The notes beneath the pieces were generated by a model, which searched no databases, was not told the DNA's origin, and was given only the letters and a program-made list of their open reading frames with translations. A stretch of DNA of 64,000 nucleotides, from positions 3,883,674-3,947,673 of the forward strand of contig OY725501.1 in NCBI GenBank assembly GCA_963281255.1, given 5' to 3'. The position numbers and the translations under genes are program-made. The DNA comes from Aphrocallistes beatrix. Lineage: Eukaryota > Porifera > Hexactinellida > Sceptrulophora > Aphrocallistidae. Of this stretch, positions 1-12,700 are shown one piece after another. Position 1 is the first letter of the stretch, and each line of letters starts with the position of its first letter.

Positions 1-230
1 TGATGCAACTATCATCAAAAAATGATGACACATCACTCTGTTATGATATCATCATTACCCATCAAAATTTTAAAAATTGACAAATTTGGTGATTTTTCGT
101 GCAATATCGATTATAACAGTAAGGCAGACGTATTTAGAGATGGTATCTCCCATATAATTAATCAATGGTGACCACAGGCGGACACAAAGTGTCCGCCAGC
201 CGCGCAACACAAGTAAGGGAAGCGCGCTTG
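1..230 (+). repeat. Dispersed repeat family R1, partial copy
   Basis: Matches 18330-18575 and 20028-20215. It shares the block from gatgcaactatcatcaaaaa through the cgcgcttg end. It lies in a gene A intron; sequence related to the other a-b introns resumes near 231. Confidence 0.75.
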
Positions 231-471
231 TTAGTATCTATAGGACAAAGATTTGCACGTTGGTTTGACCTTTGATAATTTTCAAACCTTTTCTCGTATT
301 AACAGCTCTAGTGTCTAAATATAAGTATTTTTGTTATATTCTATAAAACAAGCGAATTTGTAATTGTTAATTCAACATTAGAAGGGCACTTAATCATATC
401 CATAGTCTGATTTCGCAGGCAAAGCTAGCGTACATATCTCTATTGGTGAAAGTCAATTCAAATCTATTTAG

Positions 472-738
472 TTTTTGTGCCTGATTTCAACTTGATCGAT
501 GATCGTAACTACACGATTGGAATAGACAGAGAAGAAGTGTTTCTATTCTGCAACAGTTCCAACAGTTCCATCTCATTAACTGACATAAAGTGGAGAGTGA
601 CAGGAAATAATAGAACATTCCCAAACCCACTAATCCCACACAGCAATATGTTGTTACAGAGTGGTACCAGCTATAATATTCAGTGTGTCGATATCAAAAC
701 TAACTCCATCATACTCAATACTCAATATACTGTACAAG
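472..738 (+). CDS. Gene A Ig exon, type b1
   Basis: Type b Ig domain with Cys in LFCNSS, Trp in IKWRV and Cys in NIQCVD. It is one codon longer than its sisters because of a doubled Asp (LIDDRNYT). It ends VQ plus one base, before gtaagc. Confidence 0.85.
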
Positions 739-3700
739 GTAAGCAATTAGTATTAGTGTAGTATTTGTATTAAAATCATTTGAGTTACTTTTGACTGAAC
801 AAGACCGAATTATTTCATAACTGGAATAAGACCGAATTATCAAGATTGGAAACAATCGAATAATATGTACGTATCGCTGAAAAATAAGTGACTAACAAGT
901 TAAATGTACAGACTGGGGGAAAATTTGTCGCCAGACAATTCATCGCATGGACACTTCGTCGCACGAATATTTCGTGCACAAACATTAGTCACTGGAGAAT
1001 GATTAGCGGAACTTTCGTCACTGAGATTTTCGTCCTCACAAAGTCCTCATTTTCACTCTTTTATCACATAAAACATATTCCACTCCAAAAGCCTCAACTC
1101 CGTTCCTTACATACTGGTACCAGTATATTTAATCTCTAATAAGGCGAAATTCCCGTGAAATAGAGATGGAAATCCCCTACAGTGTTTAAAGGATTAATTG
1201 TCCGTCAACGAAATATACATTTTGTTCGAAGTCGATTTCACAGGGAAATTGTTAAGATATTTCACACAAATCACCTTAGAATCTCCTCCGTATCTGAACA
1301 AACCAAAGAATGCCTTTAATCAAGTCTGTATTCTGTATTTCACAAAGGAAACACTATTCTTCCTACAGACGCAAATTGACAATTCGGCCTTTTTCCAGTG
1401 TTGAAATCGTTCGGCCTTATTCCATTTTTTCTTCAGAAAATATGATTGAAATAATCTTACCCTAATTACAGTCAGTCTTTTACACGGAATTGCAATATAT
1501 AGAGTAATCAGCAGGCTAATAATAAATTTTAGTTCTTCTCTTTTTAATTCCTTCGCAGGTCCTCCACTAATTATATTGAATGATGGAGTCATCCAATCAT
1601 TCTCTCTGCTACCTCCTAACATGAACTCAGCTTCTGTCACTGTTCTGGCACAGAATGTGGTTCTGAGTACTAATCTAGCTGGGAGATGGCAGAGACCTGA
1701 TAGCAGCTCTGTAGCATCCAACACTCTTACCTTCTCAACTTTCTATGTCACTCAGGGAGGAGTGTACAAGTTCTATGTTGACAATTGGGATGGACAACAG
1801 ACACTAGCTATTCAATTGGATATCATTGTAATAGGTATACACAAGTCATTATTTTAAATTTTATGAAAATTATTTTATCTTAAACGACTAATATTTGTAG
1901 ACAATCGTTTATTCGGAGAATTTGATACCATGAGCTACGGTGAAATTCCCAACAATCACATTCTCTCTCAGAACACAACTCTATACTGCATCACAGAGAG
2001 CAGCACTCCTTGGAGTTTTGTAGATCTAGCTGGTATCAGAACAGTTCTTAACACTACAGTTGATGCTAATACAGGAATCAGCATTCTAGCTGTAACCACT
2101 GATAATCCAGGCTACTACTCGTGTGAGGTTGCTAGAACAGGATTTTATGAAACATACACTGCTGGAGTGTTTGATCTCACAAATTACACAAGTAAGTGTT
2201 GGAAATTATTTCGCTTGGGATCCTAATCATTTGCCGTGCGTCCTTCTGCTTGTTCCTAGAATGTCAATTGGTTCAGATTGCACCAAAGATGAATGATGTA
2301 TTAGTATTTATATGACAGAGATTTGCACTTTAGTGAAACCTTTGATAAACTTTCATACCTTTCTCATACTAACAGCCCGAGTGTATAAAATATAAGTATT
2401 GTTTTCAAAGTTTTATTCTATAAAAGCAGGGAATTATTATAGTTAAATTAACATTGGAAAGGCACTTGATAGTACATAGAGTTTGATAGCGAATGGAAAA
2501 ACTAGTCTACACATCTCTATTGCTGAAATTCGATTCAAATCTATTCTTTTAGTGTTTGTACCTGATTTCAATTTGATCGATCGAACCTACACCATTGGAA
2601 TAGACAGAGAGGATATATTTCTCTTCTGCAACAGTTCCAACAGTTCCATCTCATTAACTGACATAAAGTGGAGAGTGACAGGAAATAATAGAACATTTCC
2701 AAACCCTCTGATTCCACACAGCAATATGTTGTTACAGAGTGGTACCAGCTATAACATTCAGTGTGTCGATATCAGAACAAACTCCAACATACTCAGTACT
2801 CAGTATAGTGTGCAAGGTATGCAATTAGTATTAGTGTAATAACTGTATTTAAAATCATTTGAGTTACTTTTAACTGAACAAGACCGAATTATTTCATAAC
2901 TGGAATAAGACCGAATTATCAAAATTGGAAACAGTCGAATAATATGTACGTAATGCTTGAATAAATAAGTGACTGACAAGTTACATATACAGACTGGCGG
3001 AGAATTCGTTGCATGGAAATTAATCTAAGACACTTCGTCGCACTTTTTAAACAAACATTAGTCACTGGACAACGGGTAGCGGAACTTTCGTCACTGGGAT
3101 TTTCGTCACATGAAATTTTCGTCTTCCAAATACCACTTTTGCATGACTCACACTAGTACTAGTTTATTTAGCCTCTAACGAGGTAAAATTCCCGTGAAAT
3201 AGAGATGAAAATCCCGCGACAGTGTTTAGAGGATTAATTGTCCGTCAACGAAATATACATTTCGTTCGAAGTCGCATTAACAGGGAAATTGCTAAAGTAT
3301 TTCGCATCAGATAACCTTAGGATCTCCCCTGTATCCGAACAAACCAAAGAATGCCTCTAATCGAACCTGCATTCTTTATTTCACAAAGTTGAAACTATTC
3401 TTCCTCGAGACGCAAATTGACAATTCGGCCTTATTCTACTTTTCCTTTACAAAATATGATTGAAATAACTTCACCCTAATTACAGTTGCAAAGTAACTTT
3501 TACTCAGAATTACAATAGATTTAACAGTGTGCACGCTAATAATAAATTCTTATTCTTCTTCTTTTAATTACTTCGCAGGTCCTCCATTAATTTTATTGAA
3601 TAACGGATCCATCCAATCATTTGCTCTCCTACCTCCCAACATGAACTCAGCTTCTGTCACTGTTCTGACACAGAATGTAGTTCTGAGTACTAATCTAGCT

Positions 3701-6700
3701 GGGAGATGGCAGAGACCTGATAACAGCTCTGTAGCATCCAACACTCTTACCTTCTCAACTTTCTATGTCACTCAGGGAGGAGTGTACAAGTTCTATGTTG
3801 ACAATTGGGATGGACAACAGACACTAGCTATTCAATTGGATATCATTGTAATAGGTATGCACAGGTCATTATTTTGAAATTTTATGAAAATTATTTTATC
3901 TTAAACGACTAATATTTGTAGACAATCGTTTATTCGGAAGATACGATACTATGAACTACAGTGAAATTCCCAACAATCACATTCTCTCTCAGAACACAAC
4001 TCTATACTGCATCACAGAGAGCAGCACTCCTTGGAGTTATGTAGATCTAGCTGGTATCAGAACAGTTCTTAACACTACAGTTGATGCTAATACAGGAATC
4101 AGCATTCTAGCTGTAACCACTGATAATCCAGGCTACTACTCGTGTGAGGTTGCTAGAACAGGATTTTATGAAACATACACTGCTGGAGTGTTTGATCTCA
4201 CAAATTACACTGGTAAGTGTTGGACATTATTTCGCTTGGGATCCTAATCATGAGCTGTGCGTCCTTCTGCTTGTTCCTAGAATATCAATTGGTTCAGATT
4301 GCACCAAAGATGAATGATGTATTAGTATTTATATAACAGAGATTTACACTTTAGTGAAACCTTTGATAAACTTTCATACCTTTCTCGTACTAACAGCCCG
4401 AGTGTATAAAATATAAGTATTGTTTTTCAAAGTTTTATTCAATAAAAGCAGGGAATTATTATGGTTAAATTAACATTGGAAGGGCACTTGATAGTGCATA
4501 GAGTTCGATAGCGAATGGAAAAACTAGTCTACACATCTCTATTGCTGAAATTCGATTCAAATCTATTCTTTTAGTGTTTGTACCTGATTTCAATTTGATC
4601 GATCGCACCTACACCATTGGAATAGACAGAGAGGATATATTTCTCTTCTGCAACAGTTCCAACAGTTCCATCTCATTAACTGACATAAAGTGGAGAGTGA
4701 CAGGAAATAATAGAACATTCCCAAACCCACTAATCCCACACAGCAATATGTTGTTACAGAGTGGTACCAGCTATAACATTCAGTGTGTCGATATCAGAAC
4801 TAACTCCATCATACTCAGTACTCAGTATAGTGTACAAGGTAAGCAATTAGTATTCGTGTAGCATTTGAGTAAATGATTTGGGTTACTTTTGAAGTGTTGA
4901 ATTAATAAGATCAAACTGTCTATCCGGATTAAGGCTGAATTATCAAAGTTTGAAACAGACGAATACGCGTAATATGTACGTAATACTGGAATAAACAAGT
5001 GACTAACGAATTAAATATACATTTTCTTTGAAGCCGCCTTAACAAAGAAATTGTTGAAATATTCCGCATCATAACCCCTTAGAATCTCCCCTGTATTTGA
5101 AAGAAATAAGGAATGCCTCTAATCGAGCTTACAATCAAAATTTCACAAAAGAAACACTATTCATTCTCTAGATCCAAATTGATAATTTTGCTTATTCGAT
5201 TTTTCCCTTTTGAAAATATGATTGAAATAATCTTACTCTAAATGCAGTCACAAAGTATCTCTTACTCAGAATTGCAGTAGACTAAGCAATGAGTACGCTA
5301 ATAATGAATTCTAATTCTTCTCTTTTTAATTTTCCTCTCAGGTTCTCCCTTAATTTCATTGAATGATGGATCTACCCAATCATTTTCTCTCCTACCTCCT
5401 ACAATGAATTCAGCTTTTGTCACTGTTCTGACACAGAATGTAGTTCTGAATACTAATCTAGCTGGGAGATGGCAGAGACCAGATAACAGCTCTGTAGCAT
5501 CCAACACTCTTACATTCTCAACTTTCTATGTCACTCAGGGAGGAATGTACAAGTTCTTCGTTGACAATTGGGATGGAAAACAGACCCTAGCTATTCAATT
5601 GGATATCATTGTAATAGGTATGATATCTAGAAGATGCGTTCACAACATTCATTTGTAAATAAAAATATTTTCAATTTGATTTTGTCTGTAGTTGATCATG
5701 CTTTTGGCGTACTTAACAGTTCAGTCTACACGAGGCTTTTGAACAATCAGATACAATTCAAGAGCACAACTCTATACTGCATCTCAGAGACTAACCTTCC
5801 TTGGAGTTATGTGGATCTATCTGGAAACAGAACAGTTCTTAACACTACAGTTGATGTCAATACGAGTATCAGCACTCTATCAGTAACCACTGACAATCCA
5901 GGCTACTACTCGTGTCAGGCCATTATTGCTAATGTCAGTGAGACATTCAACATTGGAATATTAGACTTAACCAACTATACAGGTTTGTGTATTTCTATGA
6001 CATTCACTATCTAATCATGATGATGCAGTTGTATGATTGTGCTTCAAATCCTAGAGTTTACCCCCAGTGATAATACTATTGAGTCTACATACACGATTGG
6101 AATAGACAGAGAGGAAGTGTTTCTATTCTGCAACAGTTCCAACAGTTCCATCCCATTAACTGACATAAAGTGGAGAGTGACAGGAAATAATAGAACATTC
6201 CCAAACCCACTATTTCCACACAGCAATATGTTGTTACAGAGTGGTACCAGCTATAACATTCAGTGTTTGGATATCAGTACTAACTCCATTATACTCAGTA
6301 CTCAGTATAGTGTGCAAGGTATGCGATTATTATCATTATTAAAAATCATTTAGTTGCCTTTGAAGAGTTCACTGAATAAGACCGAATTATCAAAATTAGG
6401 AACAGTTCAATAATATGAGCGTAAATTTGAATAAACAAGTGATCAACAAATTACATATAGTATATTTGTTTAAAGACTCAAAAACACGGAAATTGGTAAA
6501 AATATTCACACCAAACCCATTAGAATCTCCTCCGTATCCGGACAAATCAAAGAATATCTCGAATCGAGCCTGCATTATTTATTTCGCAAAGTAAACACAA
6601 TTCTTCCTCAACATTCAAATTAATAAAAGTGTTGAAATAAATCGGCACTATTCCACCTTTCGCTTTTGAAAATATATTTACAATAATATTATCCTAATTA

Positions 6701-9700
6701 TAGTCGCAAAGTGTCTATTACTCAGAATTACAATAGATTTATCAATGAGTATGCTAATAATAAATTCTAATTCTTCTTTAATTACAGGTTCTCCATTGAT
6801 TTTGTTGAATAACGGATCTATCCAATCATTTTCTCTCCTACCTCCTAACATGAACTCAGCTTATGTCACTGTTCTGACACAGAATGTAGTTCTGAGTACT
6901 AATCTAGCTGGGAGATGGCAGAGACCTGATAACAGCTCTGTAGCATCCAACACTCTTACCTTCTCAACTTTCTATGTCACTCAGGGAGGAGTGTACAAGT
7001 TCTATGTTGACAATTGGGATGGACAACAAACACTAGCTATCCAATTGGATGTCATTGTAATAGGTATGCACAAACATTAGTTTTGAAAATTTATGAAGAC
7101 TATTTTAGCTTAAACGACAATCTTTGTAGTAAATCGTTTATTCGGAGAATTTGATACTATGAACTACAGTGAAATTCCCAACAATTACATTATCTCACAA
7201 AACACAACTCTATACTGCATCACAGAAATCAGCACTCCTTGGAGTTTTGTAGATCTAGCTGGAAACAGAACAGTTCTTAACACTACAGTTGATGCTAATA
7301 CAGGAATCAGCATTCTAGCTGTAACCACTGATAATCCAGGCTACTACTCGTGTGAGGTTGCTAGAACAGGATTCTATGAAGCATACACTGCTGGAGTTTT
7401 TGATCTCACAAATTTCTCAGGTAAGTGTTGGAATTTATTTCGTCTGGGTTCTGTAATCATGCCATTATGAATAGTGTGTGAAGCTCGTGTGCCCTTCTGC
7501 CTTTTCCTAGAAAATCTATTGGTGCAAATTGTACCAAAAATAGATGATGCAATAGTATTTATATGACAAAGAATTGAACCTTGGTTTAACCTTTGATAAT
7601 TTTGAAACTTTTTCTCGTATTAACAGCTCGAGTGTATAAAATCTAAGTATTTTTTTCAGAGTTATATTCTATAAAATAAGCGAAATTGTAATTGTTAAAT
7701 CAACATTAGAAGGGCACTTAATCATATGCATAGTCTGATAGCACAGGCAAAGCTAGCGTACATATCTCTATTGGTGGAGTTCAATTCAAATGTATTTAGT
7801 TTTTGTGCCTGATTTCAACTTGATCGATCGTAACTACACGATTGGAATAGACAGAGAAGAAGTGTTTCTATTCTGCAACAGTTCCAACAGTTCCATCTCA
7901 TTAACTGACATAAAGTGGAGAGTGACAGGAAATGATAGGACATTCCCAAACCCACTAATCCCACACACCAATATGTTGTTACAGAGTGGTACCAGCTATA
8001 ACATTCAGTGTGTCGATATCAGAACTAACTCCATCATACTCAGTACTCAATATACTGTACAAGGTAAGCCTTTGCTATCTGTATTCAAATCAATTCAGTT
8101 ACTTTTGAAGGTTTGACTGAATAATACCGAATTATCAAAAATTAGAAACAGTAATAATATGAACGTAATATTTGAATAAACAAGTGACTCACAAATTTAA
8201 TTCATATTTTGTTTGAAGCTGCCTTAATTGGGAAATTGTTAAAATATATCACATCAAACCAGTTATAATCTCTTCCGTATCCAAACATACCAAAGAATGC
8301 CTCTGATCAAGCCTGCATTCTGTATTTCACAAAGTAAACACCATTCTTCCTCTAGATCCAATTTGATAATTCGGCATTATTCCACTTTTCCCTTTTGAAA
8401 ATATAATTGCAATAATCTTACCCTAAATACAGTCACACAGTATCTATTCCTCAGAACTACAAAATAGTTAGCAAAGGGTACGCTAATAATAAATTCTAAT
8501 TTTTCTCCTTTTAATTATTTCGCAGGTCCTCCATTAATTTCATTGAATGATGAAATTAACCCAATCCAATCATTTTCTCTCCTACCTCCTAACATGAATT
8601 CAGCTTCTATCACTGTTCTGACACAGAATGTAGTTCTGAGTACTAATCTAGCTGGGAGATGGCAGAGACCTGATAACAGCTCTGTAGCATCCAACACTCT
8701 TACCTTCTCAACTTTCTATGTCACTCAGGGAGGAGTGTACAAGTTCTATGTTGACAATTGGGATGGACAACAGACACTAGCTATCCAATTCAATATCACT
8801 GTAACAGGTAAGTTCATTTGACTTCGCATAATGCTATGAAACTTAAGATTGTGCCTCTCTGAGTACTATCTTTTCTAGTTGACTATCCATTTGGAAGAAA
8901 AATCAATGCAACAACCTTCGTGTATGATCACCTCCAGGACAATCAGATTCTATCTGAAGACACAACTCTATACTGTATTACAGAGAAGAGCACTCCTTGG
9001 AGTTATGTAGATCTAGCTGGAAACAAGATGGGTCTCAATAACACAATGGATGATAGCACAGGAATCGGAACTCTAGCAATAACAATTGATAATCCAGGCT
9101 ATTACTCATGTCAAGTCACGCTTAGCGGATTGAATGGCATCTTCAAAGCTGGAATATTCAAATTTACGAATTATACCGGTAAGCATGAAATTAGGTCATG
9201 ACACTATTTACTATTTGTTAGTGAGAAACTGTTCTATATTTAAGAAGTTATAATCCCTAGTATATAACTCTGCTGACCAAAATGCAACAGATCGCAGCTA
9301 TACCATTGGAATTGACAGAGAGGAAATTATTCTATTCTGTAACAGTTCCAACAGTTCATTCTCATTAACTGACATAAAGTGGAGAGTGACAGGAAATAAT
9401 AGAACATTCCCAAACCCACTAATTCCACACAGCAATATGTTGATACAGAGTGGTACCAGCTATAACATTCAGTGTGTCGATATCAGAACTAACTCCATCA
9501 TACTCAGTACTCAGTATAGTGTGCAAGGTAATCCAATAATATAATAAGATCTTTTGATTACTTTTGAAAATATGATTGCAATAATCATACCCAGATTAGA
9601 TTTAGGAAGCATCTTTTACTCGGAATTGCAATAGATTAAGCAATCAGCACGCTAATAATAAACTTAAATTTTTCTTTTAATTTGTTCACAGGTCATCCAT

Positions 9701-12700
9701 TAATTTCATTGAATAACGGATCTATCCAATCATTTTCTCTCCTACCTCCTAACATAAACTCAGCTTCTGTCACTGTTCTGACACAGAATATAGTTCTGAG
9801 TACTAATCTAGCTGGGAGATGGCAGAGACCTGATAACAGCTCTGTAGCATCCAACACTCTTACCTTCTCAACTTTCTATGTCACTCATGGAGGACTGTAC
9901 AAGTTCTATGTTAACAATTGGGATGGAGAACAGAGACTAACTATCCAATTGGATATCATTGTAATAGGTATGATATCTAGAAGATGCATTCACAACATTC
10001 ATTTTTAAATAAAAATCTTTTCAATTTGATTTTGTCTGTAGTTGATCATGCTTTTGGGTCACTTAACAGTACAGTCTACACGAGGCTTTTGAACAATCAG
10101 ATTCAATTCAGGAGCACAACTCTATACTGCATCACAGAGACTGACCTTCCTTGGAGCTATGTTGATCTCGCTGGAAACGAAACAGTTCTTAACACTACAG
10201 TTAATGTCACTACGAGTATCAGCACTCTATCAGTAACCACTGACAATCCAGGCTACTACTCGTGTCAAGCCATTATTGCTAGTGTCAGTGAAATATTCGA
10301 CATTGGAATATTAGACTTAACCAACTACACAGGTTTGTGTATTTCGTATGACATTCACTGCCTAATCATGATGATGTATTTGTATGATTGTGCTCCAAAT
10401 TTTAGAATTTAGTCCCAGTGATAATACAATTGAGGCTACATACACGATTGGAATAGACAGAGAGGAAATATTTCTATTCTGCAACAGTTCCAACGGTTCC
10501 ATCTCATTAACTGACATAAAGTGGAGAGTGACAGGAAATAATAGAACATTCCTAAACCCACTAATCCCACACAGCAATATGTTGTTACAGAGTGGTACCA
10601 GCTATAACATTCAGTGCGTCGATATCAGAACTAACTCCATCATACTTAATACTCAATATACTGTACAAGGTAATCCATTAGTATAAAGAACATTTTGATT
10701 ACTTTTGAAAATATGATTGCAATAATCTTACCCCAATTGCAGTCAGGAGGTATCTTTTACTCGGAATTGCAGTAGATTAAGCAATCAGCCCGCTAATAAT
10801 AAATTTTAATTCTTCTCCTTTTAATTACTTCTCAGGTTCTCCCTTAATTTCATTGAATAATGGATCTATCCAATCATTTTCTCTCCTACCTCCTAACATG
10901 AACTCAGCTTCTATCACCGTTCTGACACAGAATGTAGTTCTGAGTACTAATCTAGCTGGGAGATGGCAGAGACCTGATAATAGCTCTGTAGCATCCAACA
11001 CTCTTACCTTCTCAACTTTCTATGTCACTCAGGGAGGAGTGTATAAGTTCTTTGTTGACAATTGGGATGGACAGCAGACACTAGCTATTCAATTGAATAT
11101 CGCTGTAATAGGTAAGTACAGTCGACTTCGCATAATGGTGCAAAACTTAAGATTGTGCCTCTATGAGTATTACCTTTTCTAGTTGACTATCCATTTGGGA
11201 GAAAAATCAATGCAACAACCTTCGTGTATGATCACCTCCGGGACAATCAGATTCTATCTGAAGACACAACTCTATACTGTATTACAGATAACAGCAATCC
11301 TTGGAGTTATGTAGATATAACTGGGAGCAAGACAGATCTCAGTAACACAGTAGATGATAGTTCAGGGATCAGTTTTTTATCAGCGGCCACTGATAATCCA
11401 GGCTATTACTCATGTCAAGTCACGCTTAGCGGGATGAATGGCATCTTCAGAGCTGGAATATTCAATTTTATGAATTATACCGGTAAGCATGAAATTAGAT
11501 AATGATCCTATTTGCTATTTGTTAGTGAGAAACTGAGTTCTTTATTCAAGAATTTATAATCTCTAGTATATAACTCTGCTGACCAAAATGCAACAGATCG
11601 CAGCTATACCATTGGAATAGACAGAGAGGAAATAATTATATTCTGCAACAGTTCCAACAATTCAATTCCATTAACTGACATAAAGTGGAGAGTGACAGGA
11701 AATGATAGAACACTCCCAAACCCTCTGATCCCACACAGTAATATGTTGTTACAGAGTGGTACCAGCTATAACATTCAGTGTATCGATATTGGAGCAGACA
11801 CTACCATACTCCATACACAATATACTGTACAAGGTAAACAATTTGTAATATTTATACAAACAACTAATTCACAGGTTGAAATATATTTTGTCAATATCTT
11901 GATATAATTACAGTCTGGATTTCTCGCTAAATTTAGGTAAGTAAATTGGAGGACGAATGATCGTCTGAATACAGTGAATGTTTGTTTAAATTCTTCTACA
12001 TTAACTGATCTAGTATTTTGATGAAAATCATATACTTTGACAATAATTATACATACCGTATTGCTTCGAATAAGCGCCCGGGCGCTTATTTATTTCGTGC
12101 ACCCTTTAGACCCGGCGCTTGTTCAAACCGGCGCTTATTCAAGCCCCGGCGCTTATTTATTTCATTCGCTATTTTGACCCGGCGCTCTTTTTTTGTTTAC
12201 TACATTGGCTGGCACTTTTATTTTTGCCACAACTGAGAATGTTAGTTCTATTAAAAAAAGGATAATGTAATGTTTCAAAAAGCACTTGTATCTATGCCAC
12301 TACTGAGAATACTAGTTTGATCAGAGAACTAAAATGCCCCGGCGCTTATTCGAGCCCCGGCGCTTATTCAAGCCCCGGCGCTTATTTATTTCGCTCACCC
12401 TTTAGACCCGGCGCTTATTCAGGGAAATACGGTACTCGCACTACTTGTATTACGCCTAGATTGATTATTAAACTTTTTTAACTTCCTTCGAGGTTTAAAA
12501 CAGTCCCTCTTATTGAAGATTATTTCTTCCAGGTCCTCCCATAATAACACTGAACAACGGATCTATCCAATCATTTTCTCTCCTACCTCCTAACATGAAC
12601 TCAGCTTCTGTCACTGTTCTGACACAGAATGTAGTTCTGAGTACTAATCTAGCTGGGAGATGGCAGAGACCTGATAACAGCTCTGTAGCATCCAACACTC

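Noticed and set aside
888-1404. Two plus-strand ORFs in the first long intron of gene A.
   Set aside because: The related intron 2817-3578 does not keep these frames open, so they are chance.
1320-1724. Minus-strand ORF of 134 codons, with similar antisense ORFs across most c exons (starting MLDATELLSGLCHLP).
   Set aside because: It is the antisense of the conserved c cassette. It repeats only because the cassette repeats, and it has no domain or splice context.
12018-12236. 72-codon ORF across the GC-rich MITE.
   Set aside because: Generated by the subrepeats; no domain.
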